DNA of 64,000 nt from Daphnia carinata (Eukaryota > Arthropoda > Branchiopoda > Diplostraca > Daphniidae), in contig NC_081337.1 in NCBI RefSeq assembly GCF_022539665.2, positions 1,170,239-1,234,238 on the forward strand, given 5' to 3'. Under the pieces are notes generated by a model. The model saw only the letters and a list, made by a program, of their open reading frames with translations. It had not been told where the DNA came from and searched no databases. Below are positions 1 through 8,469 of the stretch, piece by piece. Position 1 is the first letter of the stretch. Every line of letters starts with the position of its first letter. The position numbers and the translations under genes are program-made.

Positions 1-3
1 AAC

Positions 4-75
4 GCGATGGTGGTATAGTGGTTAGCATGGTTGCCTTCCAAGCAATCGACCCGAGTTCGATTCTCGGTCATCGCA
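4..75 (+). tRNA. tRNA-Gly-TCC: tRNA-Gly(TCC), array 1 copy 1
   Basis: A 72-nt cloverleaf: acceptor GCGATGG/CCATCGC in the family, anticodon loop CTTCCAA with anticodon TCC, T-loop TTCGATT, discriminator A. The internal B box is GAGTTCGATTC. This copy has a paired change in the anticodon stem (C-G replaced by T-A on both sides), so pairing is kept. It also has C65 to T, which leaves a G-U acceptor pair. The first TTTT downstream is about 47 nt away, so termination may be distal. Confidence 0.95.
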
Positions 76-278
76 CACTAATAAATATTTAATTAGAGAA
101 ATCAGTAACAACTATAAACTGTTTTCCAAAGTTACACAAACGCATAGGAAAGCAAAGAAATGAAAAATCAAAGAGGAAAGTATAGTATTGTGCGAATTAC
201 GAACTTGCAATCATGTCGAACATTCATAGAAATACATCTATTACTTTTGATAGTATTAATTTAGAAATCTTATAGTCA

Positions 279-350
279 TTCCCATACCGGGAATTGAACC
301 CGGGCCTCCTGGGTGAGAGCCAGGTATCCTAACCACTAGACAATATGGGA
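279..350 (-). tRNA. tRNA-Glu-CTC: tRNA-Glu(CTC), array 1 copy 1
   Basis: Read on the minus strand: acceptor TCCCATA/TATGGGA, anticodon stem CCTGG/CCAGG around loop CTCTCAC (anticodon CTC), T-arm CCGGGTTCAATTCCCGG, discriminator A. All eight array copies look identical in the 72-nt body. No run of four T lies close downstream on the minus strand. The left/right flanks here are of type tatagtcat / ttagtatatc. Confidence 0.95.
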
Positions 351-650
351 TTAGTATATCTTATTGTTGCACAAATCTGCATAATTTAACAATAACGCCC
401 TTTTCCCCTAGAGGGCAATCATGGGATCTACGGAAACGGTATGTGCCCACTTCCACTACGGTGCACCAAACCCCGAAGACGAGGAAAACTCTCTCTCCAC
501 GTATTTACCTCTTACCCAGTAGATTGGCATGCCCTTTTTAATATCTATTTCTCTTTTATTGCATTGTAATGCCTTTCGCTTATTTTGACTTATTTTAAAT
601 GCACCAGCCCGAGACAAGTTTACTTACCACTGGAAAACCCCTCTAAAAAC

Positions 651-714
651 TTACCACTAGACGAAATGGAATTAAGTAATTTATTGTTGCAACGATCTGC
701 ATAACTTAACATTA
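651..714 (-). pseudogene. Decayed tRNA-Glu 5'-end relic with flank, repeated in every array-1 unit
   Basis: The plus-strand text ccactagacgaaatggaa, followed by a flank ending ctgcataacttaacattaa, resembles the functional tRNA-Glu 5' end and its flank (ccactagacaatatggga, then ctgcataatttaacaataa at 333-392). The rest of the tRNA is not recognisable. The block is present at the same place in all eight units and in the diverged copy near 53.2 kb, so the duplication predates array expansion. Confidence 0.6.
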
Positions 715-898
715 ACCCGTTTAACAGTAATTAGCCACACCTAGCCCCCTTTTTGGAATACAACGCAGTAACGAAAACAACTGCTCGATACCAACGTCGA
801 CGGATGATCCTGTGGTGCACTTCGATTCAAGGCCAGATAAGCAATACGGAACATGATTTATCGAAATTGTGTGGTTCCATGGGCATGGATAAACACAT

Positions 899-1016
899 GT
901 CAGGATGGCCGAGCGGTCTAAGGCGCCAGACTCAAGTGTACAAACTTGCTTCTCAGAGAGATGCATCAGATTTCTGGTCTTCAATGAAGGCGTGGGTTCA
1001 AATCCCACTCCTGACA
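899..1016 (+). tRNA. tRNA-Leu-CAA: tRNA-Leu(CAA) with 35-nt intron, array 1 copy 1
   Basis: 5' exon 899-936 ends CTCAAG (anticodon CAA plus the next purine). The intron is about 937-971, where tRNA introns normally lie, one base 3' of the anticodon. The 3' exon is 972-1016. The acceptor GTCAGGA/TCCTGAC is perfect, the long variable arm TCTTCAATGAAG fits a class II tRNA, and the B box is GGTTCAAATCC. A TTTT lies 3 nt downstream, a good Pol III terminator. Confidence 0.95.
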
Positions 1017-1081
1017 CAATTTTCTCTTGGGCGATGTCCTTGTAAATTTATTTATTATTCAAAACTGTTGGGTTGTCCAAC

Positions 1082-1153
1082 GCGATGGTGGTATAGTGGT
1101 TAGCATGGCTGCCTTCCAAGCAGTCGACCCGAGTTCGATTCTCGGCCATCGCA
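1082..1153 (+). tRNA. tRNA-Gly-TCC: tRNA-Gly(TCC), array 1 copy 2
   Basis: Consensus body with all stems paired. The 3' flank begins aacta rather than the commoner cacta. Confidence 0.96.
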
Positions 1154-1352
1154 AACTAATAAATATTTAATTAGAGAAATCAGTAACAACTATAAACTGT
1201 TTTCCAAAGTTACACAAACGCATAGGAAAGCAAAGAAATGAAAAATCAAAGAGGAAAGTATAGTATTGTGCGAATTACTTGCAATCATGTCGAACATTCA
1301 TAGAAATACATCTATTACTTTTGATAGTATTAATTTAGAAATCTAATGTGGA

Positions 1353-1424
1353 TTCCCATACCGGGAATTGAACCCGGGCCTCCTGGGTGAGAGCCAGGTA
1401 TCCTAACCACTAGACAATATGGGA
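1353..1424 (-). tRNA. tRNA-Glu-CTC: tRNA-Glu(CTC), array 1 copy 2
   Basis: Consensus body. The flanks are of the alternative type aatgtggat / taaattgatc, shared only with the sixth unit. Confidence 0.95.
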
Positions 1425-1972
1425 TAAATTGATCTTATTGTTGCACAAATCTGCATAATTTAACAATAACGCCCTTTTCCCCTAGAGGGCAATCATGGGA
1501 TCTACGGAAACGGTATGTGCCCACTTCCACTACGGTGCACCAAACCCCGAAGACGAGGAAAACTCTCTCTCCACGTATTTACCTCTTACCCAGTAGATTG
1601 GCATGCCCTTTTTAATATCTATTTCTCTTTTATTGCATTGTAATGCCTTTCGCTTATTTTGACTTATTTTAAATGCACCAGCCCGAGACAAGTTTACTTA
1701 CCACTGGAAAACCCCTCTAAAAACTTACCACTAGACGAAATGGAATTAAGTAATTTATTGTTGCAACGATCTGCATAACTTAACATTAACCCGTTTAACA
1801 GTAATTAGCCACACCTAGCCCCCTTTTTGGAATACAACGCAGTAACGAAAACAACTGCTCGATACCAACGTCGACGGATGATCCTGTGGTGCACTTCGAT
1901 TCAAGGCCAGATAAGCAATACGGAACATGATTTATCGAAATTGTGTGGTTCCATGGGCATGGATAAACACAT

Positions 1973-2090
1973 GTCAGGATGGCCGAGCGGTCTAAGGCGC
2001 CAGACTCAAGTGTACAAACTTGCCGTGTAGAGAGATGCATCAGATTTCTGGTCTTCAATGAAGGCGTGGGTTCAAATCCCACTCCTGACA
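1973..2090 (+). tRNA. tRNA-Leu-CAA: tRNA-Leu(CAA) with intron, array 1 copy 2
   Basis: Exons match the consensus. The intron carries a clustered change (ttgccgtgtagag instead of ttgcttctcagag). Confidence 0.94.
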
Positions 2091-2155
2091 CAATTTTCTC
2101 TTGGGCGATGTCCTTGTAAATTTATTTATTATTCAAAACTGTTGGGTTGAAATAC

Positions 2156-2227
2156 GCGATGGTGGTATAGTGTTTAGCATGGCTGCCTTCCAAGCAGTCG
2201 ACCCGAGTTCGATTCTCGGCCATCGCA
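2156..2227 (+). tRNA. tRNA-Gly-TCC: tRNA-Gly(TCC), array 1 copy 3, D-loop change
   Basis: The D-loop reads agtGTttagc instead of agtGGttagc, altering the conserved GG that contacts the T-loop. It may fold poorly. The 5' flank is of the gaaatac type. Confidence 0.9.
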
Positions 2228-2430
2228 CACTAATAAATATTTAATTAGAGAAATCAGTAACAACTATAAACTGTTTTCCAAAGTTACACAAACGCATAGG
2301 AAAGCAAAGAAATGAAAAATCAAAGAGGAAAGTATAGTATTGTGCGAATTACGAACTTGCAATCATGTCGAACATTCATAGAAATACATCTATTACTTTT
2401 GATAGTATTAATTTAGAAATCTTATAGTCA

Positions 2431-2502
2431 TTCCCATACCGGGAATTGAACCCGGGCCTCCTGGGTGAGAGCCAGGTATCCTAACCACTAGACAATATGG
2501 GA
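2431..2502 (-). tRNA. tRNA-Glu-CTC: tRNA-Glu(CTC), array 1 copy 3
   Basis: Consensus body; flanks tatagtcat / taagtatatc. Confidence 0.95.
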
Positions 2503-3050
2503 TAAGTATATCTTATTGTTGCACAAATCTGCATAATTTAACAATAACGCCCTTTTCCCCTAGAGGGCAATCATGGGATCTACGGAAACGGTATGTGCCC
2601 ACTTCCACTACGGTGCACCAAACCCCGAAGACGAGGAAAACTCTCTCTCCACGTATTTACCTCTTACCCAGTAGATTGGCATGCCCTTTTTAATATCTAT
2701 TTCTCTTTTATTGCATTGTAATGCCTTTCGCTTATTTTGACTTATTTTAAATGCACCAGCCCGAGACAAGTTTACTTACCACTGGAAAACCCCTCTAAAA
2801 ACTTACCACTAGACGAAATGGAATTAAGTAATTTATTGTTGCAACGATCTGCATAACTTAACATTAACCCGTTTAACAGTAATTAGCCACACCTAGCCCC
2901 CTTTTTGGAATACAACGCAGTAACGAAAACAACTGCTCGATACCAACGTCGACGGATGATCCTGTGGTGCACTTCGATTCAAGGCCAGATAAGCAATACG
3001 GAACATGATTTATCGAAATTGTGTGGTTCCATGGGCATGGATAAACACAT

Positions 3051-3168
3051 GTCAGGATGGCCGAGCGGTCTAAGGCGCCAGACTCAAGTGTACAAACTTG
3101 CTTCTCAGAGAGATGCATCAGATTTCTGGTCTTCAATGAAGGCGTGGGTTCAAATCCCACTCCTGACA
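3051..3168 (+). tRNA. tRNA-Leu-CAA: tRNA-Leu(CAA) with intron, array 1 copy 3
   Basis: Exons and intron match copy 1; TTTT terminator 3 nt downstream. Confidence 0.95.
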
Positions 3169-3233
3169 CAATTTTCTCTTGGGCGATGTCCTTGTAAATT
3201 TATTTATTATTCAAAACTGTTGGGTTGTCCAAC

Positions 3234-3305
3234 GCGATGGTGGTATAGTGGTTAGCATGGCTGCCTTCCAAGCAGTCGACCCGAGTTCGATTCTCGGCCA
3301 TCGCA
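3234..3305 (+). tRNA. tRNA-Gly-TCC: tRNA-Gly(TCC), array 1 copy 4
   Basis: Consensus body, 5' flank gtccaac. Confidence 0.96.
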
Positions 3306-3508
3306 CACTAATAAATATTTAATTAGAGAAATCAGTAACAACTATAAACTGTTTTCCAAAGTTACACAAACGCATAGGAAAGCAAAGAAATGAAAAATCA
3401 AAGAGGAAAGTATAGTATTGTGCGAATTACGAACTTGCAATCATGTCGAACATTCATAGAAATACATCTATTACTTTTGATAGTATTAATTTAGAAATCT
3501 TATAGTCA

Positions 3509-3580
3509 TTCCCATACCGGGAATTGAACCCGGGCCTCCTGGGTGAGAGCCAGGTATCCTAACCACTAGACAATATGGGA
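3509..3580 (-). tRNA. tRNA-Glu-CTC: tRNA-Glu(CTC), array 1 copy 4
   Basis: Consensus body; flanks as in the first unit. Confidence 0.95.
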
Positions 3581-4128
3581 TTAGTATATCTTATTGTTGC
3601 ACAAATCTGCATAATTTAACAATAACGCCCTTTTCCCCTAGAGGGCAATCATGGGATCTACGGAAACGGTATGTGCCCACTTCCACTACGGTGCACCAAA
3701 CCCCGAAGACGAGGAAAACTCTCTCTCCACGTATTTACCTCTTACCCAGTAGATTGGCATGCCCTTTTTAATATCTATTTCTCTTTTATTGCATTGTAAT
3801 GCCTTTCGCTTATTTTGACTTATTTTAAATGCACCAGCCCGAGACAAGTTTACTTACCACTGGAAAACCCCTCTAAAAACTTACCACTAGACGAAATGGA
3901 ATTAAGTAATTTATTGTTGCAACGATCTGCATAACTTAACATTAACCCGTTTAACAGTAATTAGCCACACCTAGCCCCCTTTTTGGAATACAACGCAGTA
4001 ACGAAAACAACTGCTCGATACCAACGTCGACGGATGATCCTGTGGTGCACTTCGATTCAAGGCCAGATAAGCAATACGGAACATGATTTATCGAAATTGT
4101 GTGGTTCCATGGGCATGGATAAACACGT

Positions 4129-4246
4129 GTCAGGATGGCCGAGCGGTCTAAGGCGCCAGACTCAAGTGTAAAAACTTTCTTCTCAGAGAGATGCATCAGA
4201 TTTCTGGTCTTCAATGAAGGCGTGGGTTCAAATCCCACTCCTGACA
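4129..4246 (+). tRNA. tRNA-Leu-CAA: tRNA-Leu(CAA) with intron, array 1 copy 4
   Basis: Exons are consensus. The intron differs at two positions (gtaaaaactttc), and the base pair just upstream of the gene is changed (cacgtgtc for cacatgtc). Confidence 0.94.
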
Positions 4247-4311
4247 CAATTTTCTCTTGGGCGATGTCCTTGTAAATTTATTTATTATTCAAAACTGTTG
4301 GGTTGTCCAAC

Positions 4312-4383
4312 GCGATGGTGGTATAGTGGTTAGCATGGCTGCCTTCCAAACAGTCGACCCGAGTTCGATTCTCGGCCATCGCA
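4312..4383 (+). tRNA. tRNA-Gly-TCC: tRNA-Gly(TCC), array 1 copy 5, anticodon-stem mismatch
   Basis: The base directly 3' of the anticodon loop is A instead of G (ccaaAcag), giving a C-A mismatch at the last anticodon-stem pair. No compensating change is visible, so function is doubtful. Confidence 0.88.
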
Positions 4384-4586
4384 CACTAATAAATATTTAA
4401 TTAGAGAAATCAGTAACAACTATAAACTGTTTTCCAAAGTTACACAAACGCATAGGAAAGCAAAGAAATGAAAAATCAAAGAGGAAAGTATAGTATTGTG
4501 CGAATTACGAACTTGCAATCATGTCGAACATTCATAGAAATACATCTATTACTTTTGATAGTATTAATTTAGAAATCTTATAGTCA

Positions 4587-4658
4587 TTCCCATACCGGGA
4601 ATTGAACCCGGGCCTCCTGGGTGAGAGCCAGGTATCCTAACCACTAGACAATATGGGA
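4587..4658 (-). tRNA. tRNA-Glu-CTC: tRNA-Glu(CTC), array 1 copy 5
   Basis: Consensus body. The left flank is of the common type and the right flank is gtaatacttc as in the seventh unit, a mosaic. Confidence 0.95.
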
Positions 4659-5206
4659 GTAATACTTCTTATTGTTGCACAAATCTGCATAATTTAACAA
4701 TAACGCCCTTTTCCCCTAGAGGGCAATCATGGGATCTACGGAAACGGTATGTGCCCACTTCCACTACGGTGCACCAAACCCCGAAGACGAGGAAAACTCT
4801 CTCTCCACGTATTTACCTCTTACCCAGTAGATTGGCATGCCCTTTTTAATATCTATTTCTCTTTTATTGCATTGTAATGCCTTTCGCTTATTTTGACTTA
4901 TTTTAAATGCACCAGCCCGAGACAAGTTTACTTACCACTGGAAAACCCCTCTAAAAACTTACCACTAGACGAAATGGAATTAAGTAATTTATTGTTGCAA
5001 CGATCTGCATAACTTAACATTAACCCGTTTAACAGTAATTAGCCACACCTAGCCCCCTTTTTGGAATACAACGCAGTAACGAAAACAACTGCTCGATACC
5101 AACGTCGACGGATGATCCTGTGGTGCACTTCGATTCAAGGCCAGATAAGCAATACGGAACATGATTTATCGAAATTGTGTGGTTCCATGGGCATGGATAA
5201 ACACAT

Positions 5207-5324
5207 GTCAGGATGGCCGAGCGGTCTAAGGCGCCAGACTCAAGTGTACAAACTTGCTTCTCAGAGAGATGCATCAGATTTCTGGTCTTCAATGAAGGCG
5301 TGGGTTCAAATCCCACTCCTGACA
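5207..5324 (+). tRNA. tRNA-Leu-CAA: tRNA-Leu(CAA) with intron, array 1 copy 5
   Basis: Consensus exons and intron. Confidence 0.95.
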
Positions 5325-5389
5325 CAATTTTCTCTTGGGCGATGTCCTTGTAAATTTATTTATTATTCAAAACTGTTGGGTTGTCCAAC

Positions 5390-5461
5390 GCGATGGTGGT
5401 ATAGTGGTTAGCATGGCTGCCTTCCAAGCAGTCGACCCGAGTTCGATTCTCGGCCATCGCA
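5390..5461 (+). tRNA. tRNA-Gly-TCC: tRNA-Gly(TCC), array 1 copy 6
   Basis: Consensus body. Confidence 0.96.
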
Positions 5462-5664
5462 CACTAATAAATATTTAATTAGAGAAATCAGTAACAACTA
5501 TAAACTGTTTTCCAAAGTTACACAAACGCATAGGAAAGCAAAGAAATGAAAAATCAAAGAGGAAAGTATAGTATTGTGCGAATTACGAACTTGCAATCAT
5601 GTCGAACATTCATAGAAATACATCTATTACTTTTGATAGTATTAATTTAGAAATCTAATGTGGA

Positions 5665-5736
5665 TTCCCATACCGGGAATTGAACCCGGGCCTCCTGGGT
5701 GAGAGCCAGGTATCCTAACCACTAGACAATATGGGA
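5665..5736 (-). tRNA. tRNA-Glu-CTC: tRNA-Glu(CTC), array 1 copy 6
   Basis: Consensus body; flanks aatgtggat / taaattgatc as in the second unit. Confidence 0.95.
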
Positions 5737-6284
5737 TAAATTGATCTTATTGTTGCACAAATCTGCATAATTTAACAATAACGCCCTTTTCCCCTAGAGG
5801 GCAATCATGGGATCTACGGAAACGGTATGTGCCCACTTCCACTACGGTGCACCAAACCCCGAAGACGAGGAAAACTCTCTCTCCACGTATTTACCTCTTA
5901 CCCAGTAGATTGGCATGCCCTTTTTAATATCTATTTCTCTTTTATTGCATTGTAATGCCTTTCGCTTATTTTGACTTATTTTAAATGCACCAGCCCGAGA
6001 CAAGTTTACTTACCACTGGAAAACCCCTCTAAAAACTTACCACTAGACGAAATGGAATTAAGTAATTTATTGTTGCAACGATCTGCATAACTTAACATTA
6101 ACCCGTTTAACAGTAATTAGCCACACCTAGCCCCCTTTTTGGAATACAACGCAGTAACGAAAACAACTGCTCGATACCAACGTCGACGGATGATCCTGTG
6201 GTGCACTTCGATTCAAGGCCAGATAAGCAATACGGAACATGATTTATCGAAATTGTGTGGTTCCATGGGCATGGATAAACACAT

Positions 6285-6402
6285 GTCAGGATGGCCGAGC
6301 GGTCTAAGGCGCCAGACTCAAGTGTACAAACTTGCTTCTCAGAGAGATGCATCAGATTTCTGGTCTTCAATGAAGGCGTGGGTTCAAATCCCACTCCTGA
6401 CA
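6285..6402 (+). tRNA. tRNA-Leu-CAA: tRNA-Leu(CAA) with intron, array 1 copy 6
   Basis: Consensus exons and intron. Confidence 0.95.
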
Positions 6403-6467
6403 CAATTTTCTCTTGGGCGATGTCCTTGTAAATTTATTTATTATTCAAAACTGTTGGGATGAAATAC

Positions 6468-6539
6468 GCGATGGTGGTATAGTGGTTAGCATGGCTGCCT
6501 TCCAAGCAGTCGACCCGAGTTCGATTCTCGGCCATCGCA
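6468..6539 (+). tRNA. tRNA-Gly-TCC: tRNA-Gly(TCC), array 1 copy 7
   Basis: Consensus body. Both flanks are variant: gatgaaatac upstream and attaaat downstream. Confidence 0.96.
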
Positions 6540-6742
6540 ATTAAATAAATATTTAATTAGAGAAATCAGTAACAACTATAAACTGTTTTCCAAAGTTACA
6601 CAAACGCATAGGAAAGCAAAGAAATGAAAAATCAAAGAGGAAAGTATAGTATTGTGCGAATTACGAACTTGCAATCATGTCGAACATTCATAGAAATACA
6701 TCTATTACTTTTGATAGTATTAATTTAGAAATCTAATACAAA

Positions 6743-6814
6743 TTCCCATACCGGGAATTGAACCCGGGCCTCCTGGGTGAGAGCCAGGTATCCTAACCAC
6801 TAGACAATATGGGA
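6743..6814 (-). tRNA. tRNA-Glu-CTC: tRNA-Glu(CTC), array 1 copy 7
   Basis: Consensus body; flanks aatacaaat / gtaatacttc, the former unique to this unit. Confidence 0.95.
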
Positions 6815-7362
6815 GTAATACTTCTTATTGTTGCACAAATCTGCATAATTTAACAATAACGCCCTTTTCCCCTAGAGGGCAATCATGGGATCTACGGAAA
6901 CGGTATGTGCCCACTTCCACTACGGTGCACCAAACCCCGAAGACGAGGAAAACTCTCTCTCCACGTATTTACCTCTTACCCAGTAGATTGGCATGCCCTT
7001 TTTAATATCTATTTCTCTTTTATTGCATTGTAATGCCTTTCGCTTATTTTGACTTATTTTAAATGCACCAGCCCGAGACAAGTTTACTTACCACTGGAAA
7101 ACCCCTCTAAAAACTTACCACTAGACGAAATGGAATTAAGTAATTTATTGTTGCAACGATCTGCATAACTTAACATTAACCCGTTTAACAGTAATTAGCC
7201 ACACCTAGCCCCCTTTTTGGAATACAACGCAGTAACGAAAACAACTGCTCGATACCAACGTCGACGGATGATCCTGTGGTGCACTTCGATTCAAGGCCAG
7301 ATAAGCAATACGGAACATGATTTATCGAAATTGTGTGGTTCCATGGGCATGGATAAACACAT

Positions 7363-7480
7363 GTCAGGATGGCCGAGCGGTCTAAGGCGCCAGACTCAAG
7401 TGTACAAACTTGCTTCTCAGAGAGATGCATCAGATTTCTGGTCTTCAATGAAGGCGTGGGTTCAAATCCCACTCCTGACA
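7363..7480 (+). tRNA. tRNA-Leu-CAA: tRNA-Leu(CAA) with intron, array 1 copy 7
   Basis: Consensus exons and intron; the last complete Leu gene of the array. Confidence 0.95.
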
Positions 7481-7545
7481 CAATTTTCTCTTGGGCGATG
7501 TCCTTGTAAATTTATTTATTATTCAAAACTGTTGGGTTGTCCTAC

Positions 7546-7617
7546 GCGATGGTGGTATAGTGGTTAGCATGGCTGCCTTCCAAGCAGTCGACCCGAGTTC
7601 GATTCTCGGCCATCGCA
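7546..7617 (+). tRNA. tRNA-Gly-TCC: tRNA-Gly(TCC), array 1 copy 8
   Basis: Consensus body; 5' flank gtcctac. Confidence 0.96.
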
Positions 7618-7820
7618 AACTAATAAATATTTAATTAGAGAAATCAGTAACAACTATAAACTGTTTTCCAAAGTTACACAAACGCATAGGAAAGCAAAGA
7701 AATGAAAAATCAAAGAGGAAAGTATAGTATTGTGCGAATTACGAACTTGCAATCATGTCGAACATTCATAGAAATACATCTATTACTTTTGATAGTATTA
7801 ATTTAGAAATCTTATAGTCG

Positions 7821-7892
7821 TTCCCATACCGGGAATTGAACCCGGGCCTCCTGGGTGAGAGCCAGGTATCCTAACCACTAGACAATATGGGA
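7821..7892 (-). tRNA. tRNA-Glu-CTC: tRNA-Glu(CTC), array 1 copy 8
   Basis: Consensus body; left flank tatagtcgt, one change from the common type. Confidence 0.95.
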
Positions 7893-8440
7893 TTAGTATA
7901 TCTTATTGTTGCACAAATCTGCATAATTTAACAATAACGCCCTTTTCCCCTAGAGGGCAATCATGGGATCTACGGAAACGGTATGTGCCCACTTCCACTA
8001 CGGTGCACCAAACCCCGAAGACGAGGAAAACTCTCTCTCCACGTATTTACCTCTTACCCAGTAGATTGGCATGCCCTTTTTAATATCTATTTCTCTTTTA
8101 TTGCATTGTAATGCCTTTCGCTTATTTTGACTTATTTTAAATGCACCAGCCCGAGACAAGTTTACTTACCACTGGAAAACCCCTCTAAAAACTTACCACT
8201 AGACGAAATGGAATTAAGTAATTTATTGTTGCAACGATCTGCATAACTTAACATTAACCCGTTTAACAGTAATTAGCCACACCTAGCCCCCTTTTTGGAA
8301 TACAACGCAGTAACGAAAACAACTGCTCGATACCAACGTCGACGGATGATCCTGTGGTGCACTTCGATTCAAGGCCAGATAAGCAATACGGAACATGATT
8401 TATCGAAATTGTGTGGTTCCATGGGCATGGATAAACACAT

Positions 8441-8469
8441 GTCAGGATGGCCGAGCGATCTAAGGCGCC
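8441..8469 (+). pseudogene. Truncated tRNA-Leu 5' end broken by (TTTTG)n
   Basis: Only the first 29 nt of the Leu gene remain (acceptor 5' half and D-arm, with one D-loop G to A change). The sequence then passes directly into the pentanucleotide repeat. Anticodon, intron and 3' exon are gone. Confidence 0.93.

Larger units (their letters stand above)
1..8469 (+). repeat. Tandem array of a 1078-bp three-tRNA unit (Gly+, Glu-, Leu+)
   Basis: Eight head-to-tail units. Starts of successive Gly genes are 1078 bp apart, except the second interval (1074 bp), which lacks a GAAC near 1278. Each unit runs Gly(TCC), ~200 bp spacer, Glu(CTC) on the opposite strand, ~550 bp spacer, Leu(CAA) with intron, ~65 bp spacer. 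By eye the spacers are nearly identical in all units; differences cluster right beside the tRNA ends and in the Leu intron. The long spacer has pyrimidine-rich blocks and a decayed tRNA-Glu relic but no credible protein gene. Short open frames in both strands recur in every unit and overlap the tRNAs, so they are shadows. The array enters the window within a unit and ends inside the eighth Leu gene. Confidence 0.97.

Noticed and set aside
361-420. U1 snRNA-like string (CTGCATAATTT ... CTTTTCCCCTAG) after tRNA-Glu
   Set aside because: Only the 3' end resembles U1, the Sm site is altered, stem IV is missing, and there is no 5' splice-site-pairing end.
721-1103. 98-, 116- and similar-codon frames repeated in each array-1 unit
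   Set aside because: They run through the tRNA-Leu gene and its antisense; conservation is explained by array homogenisation.
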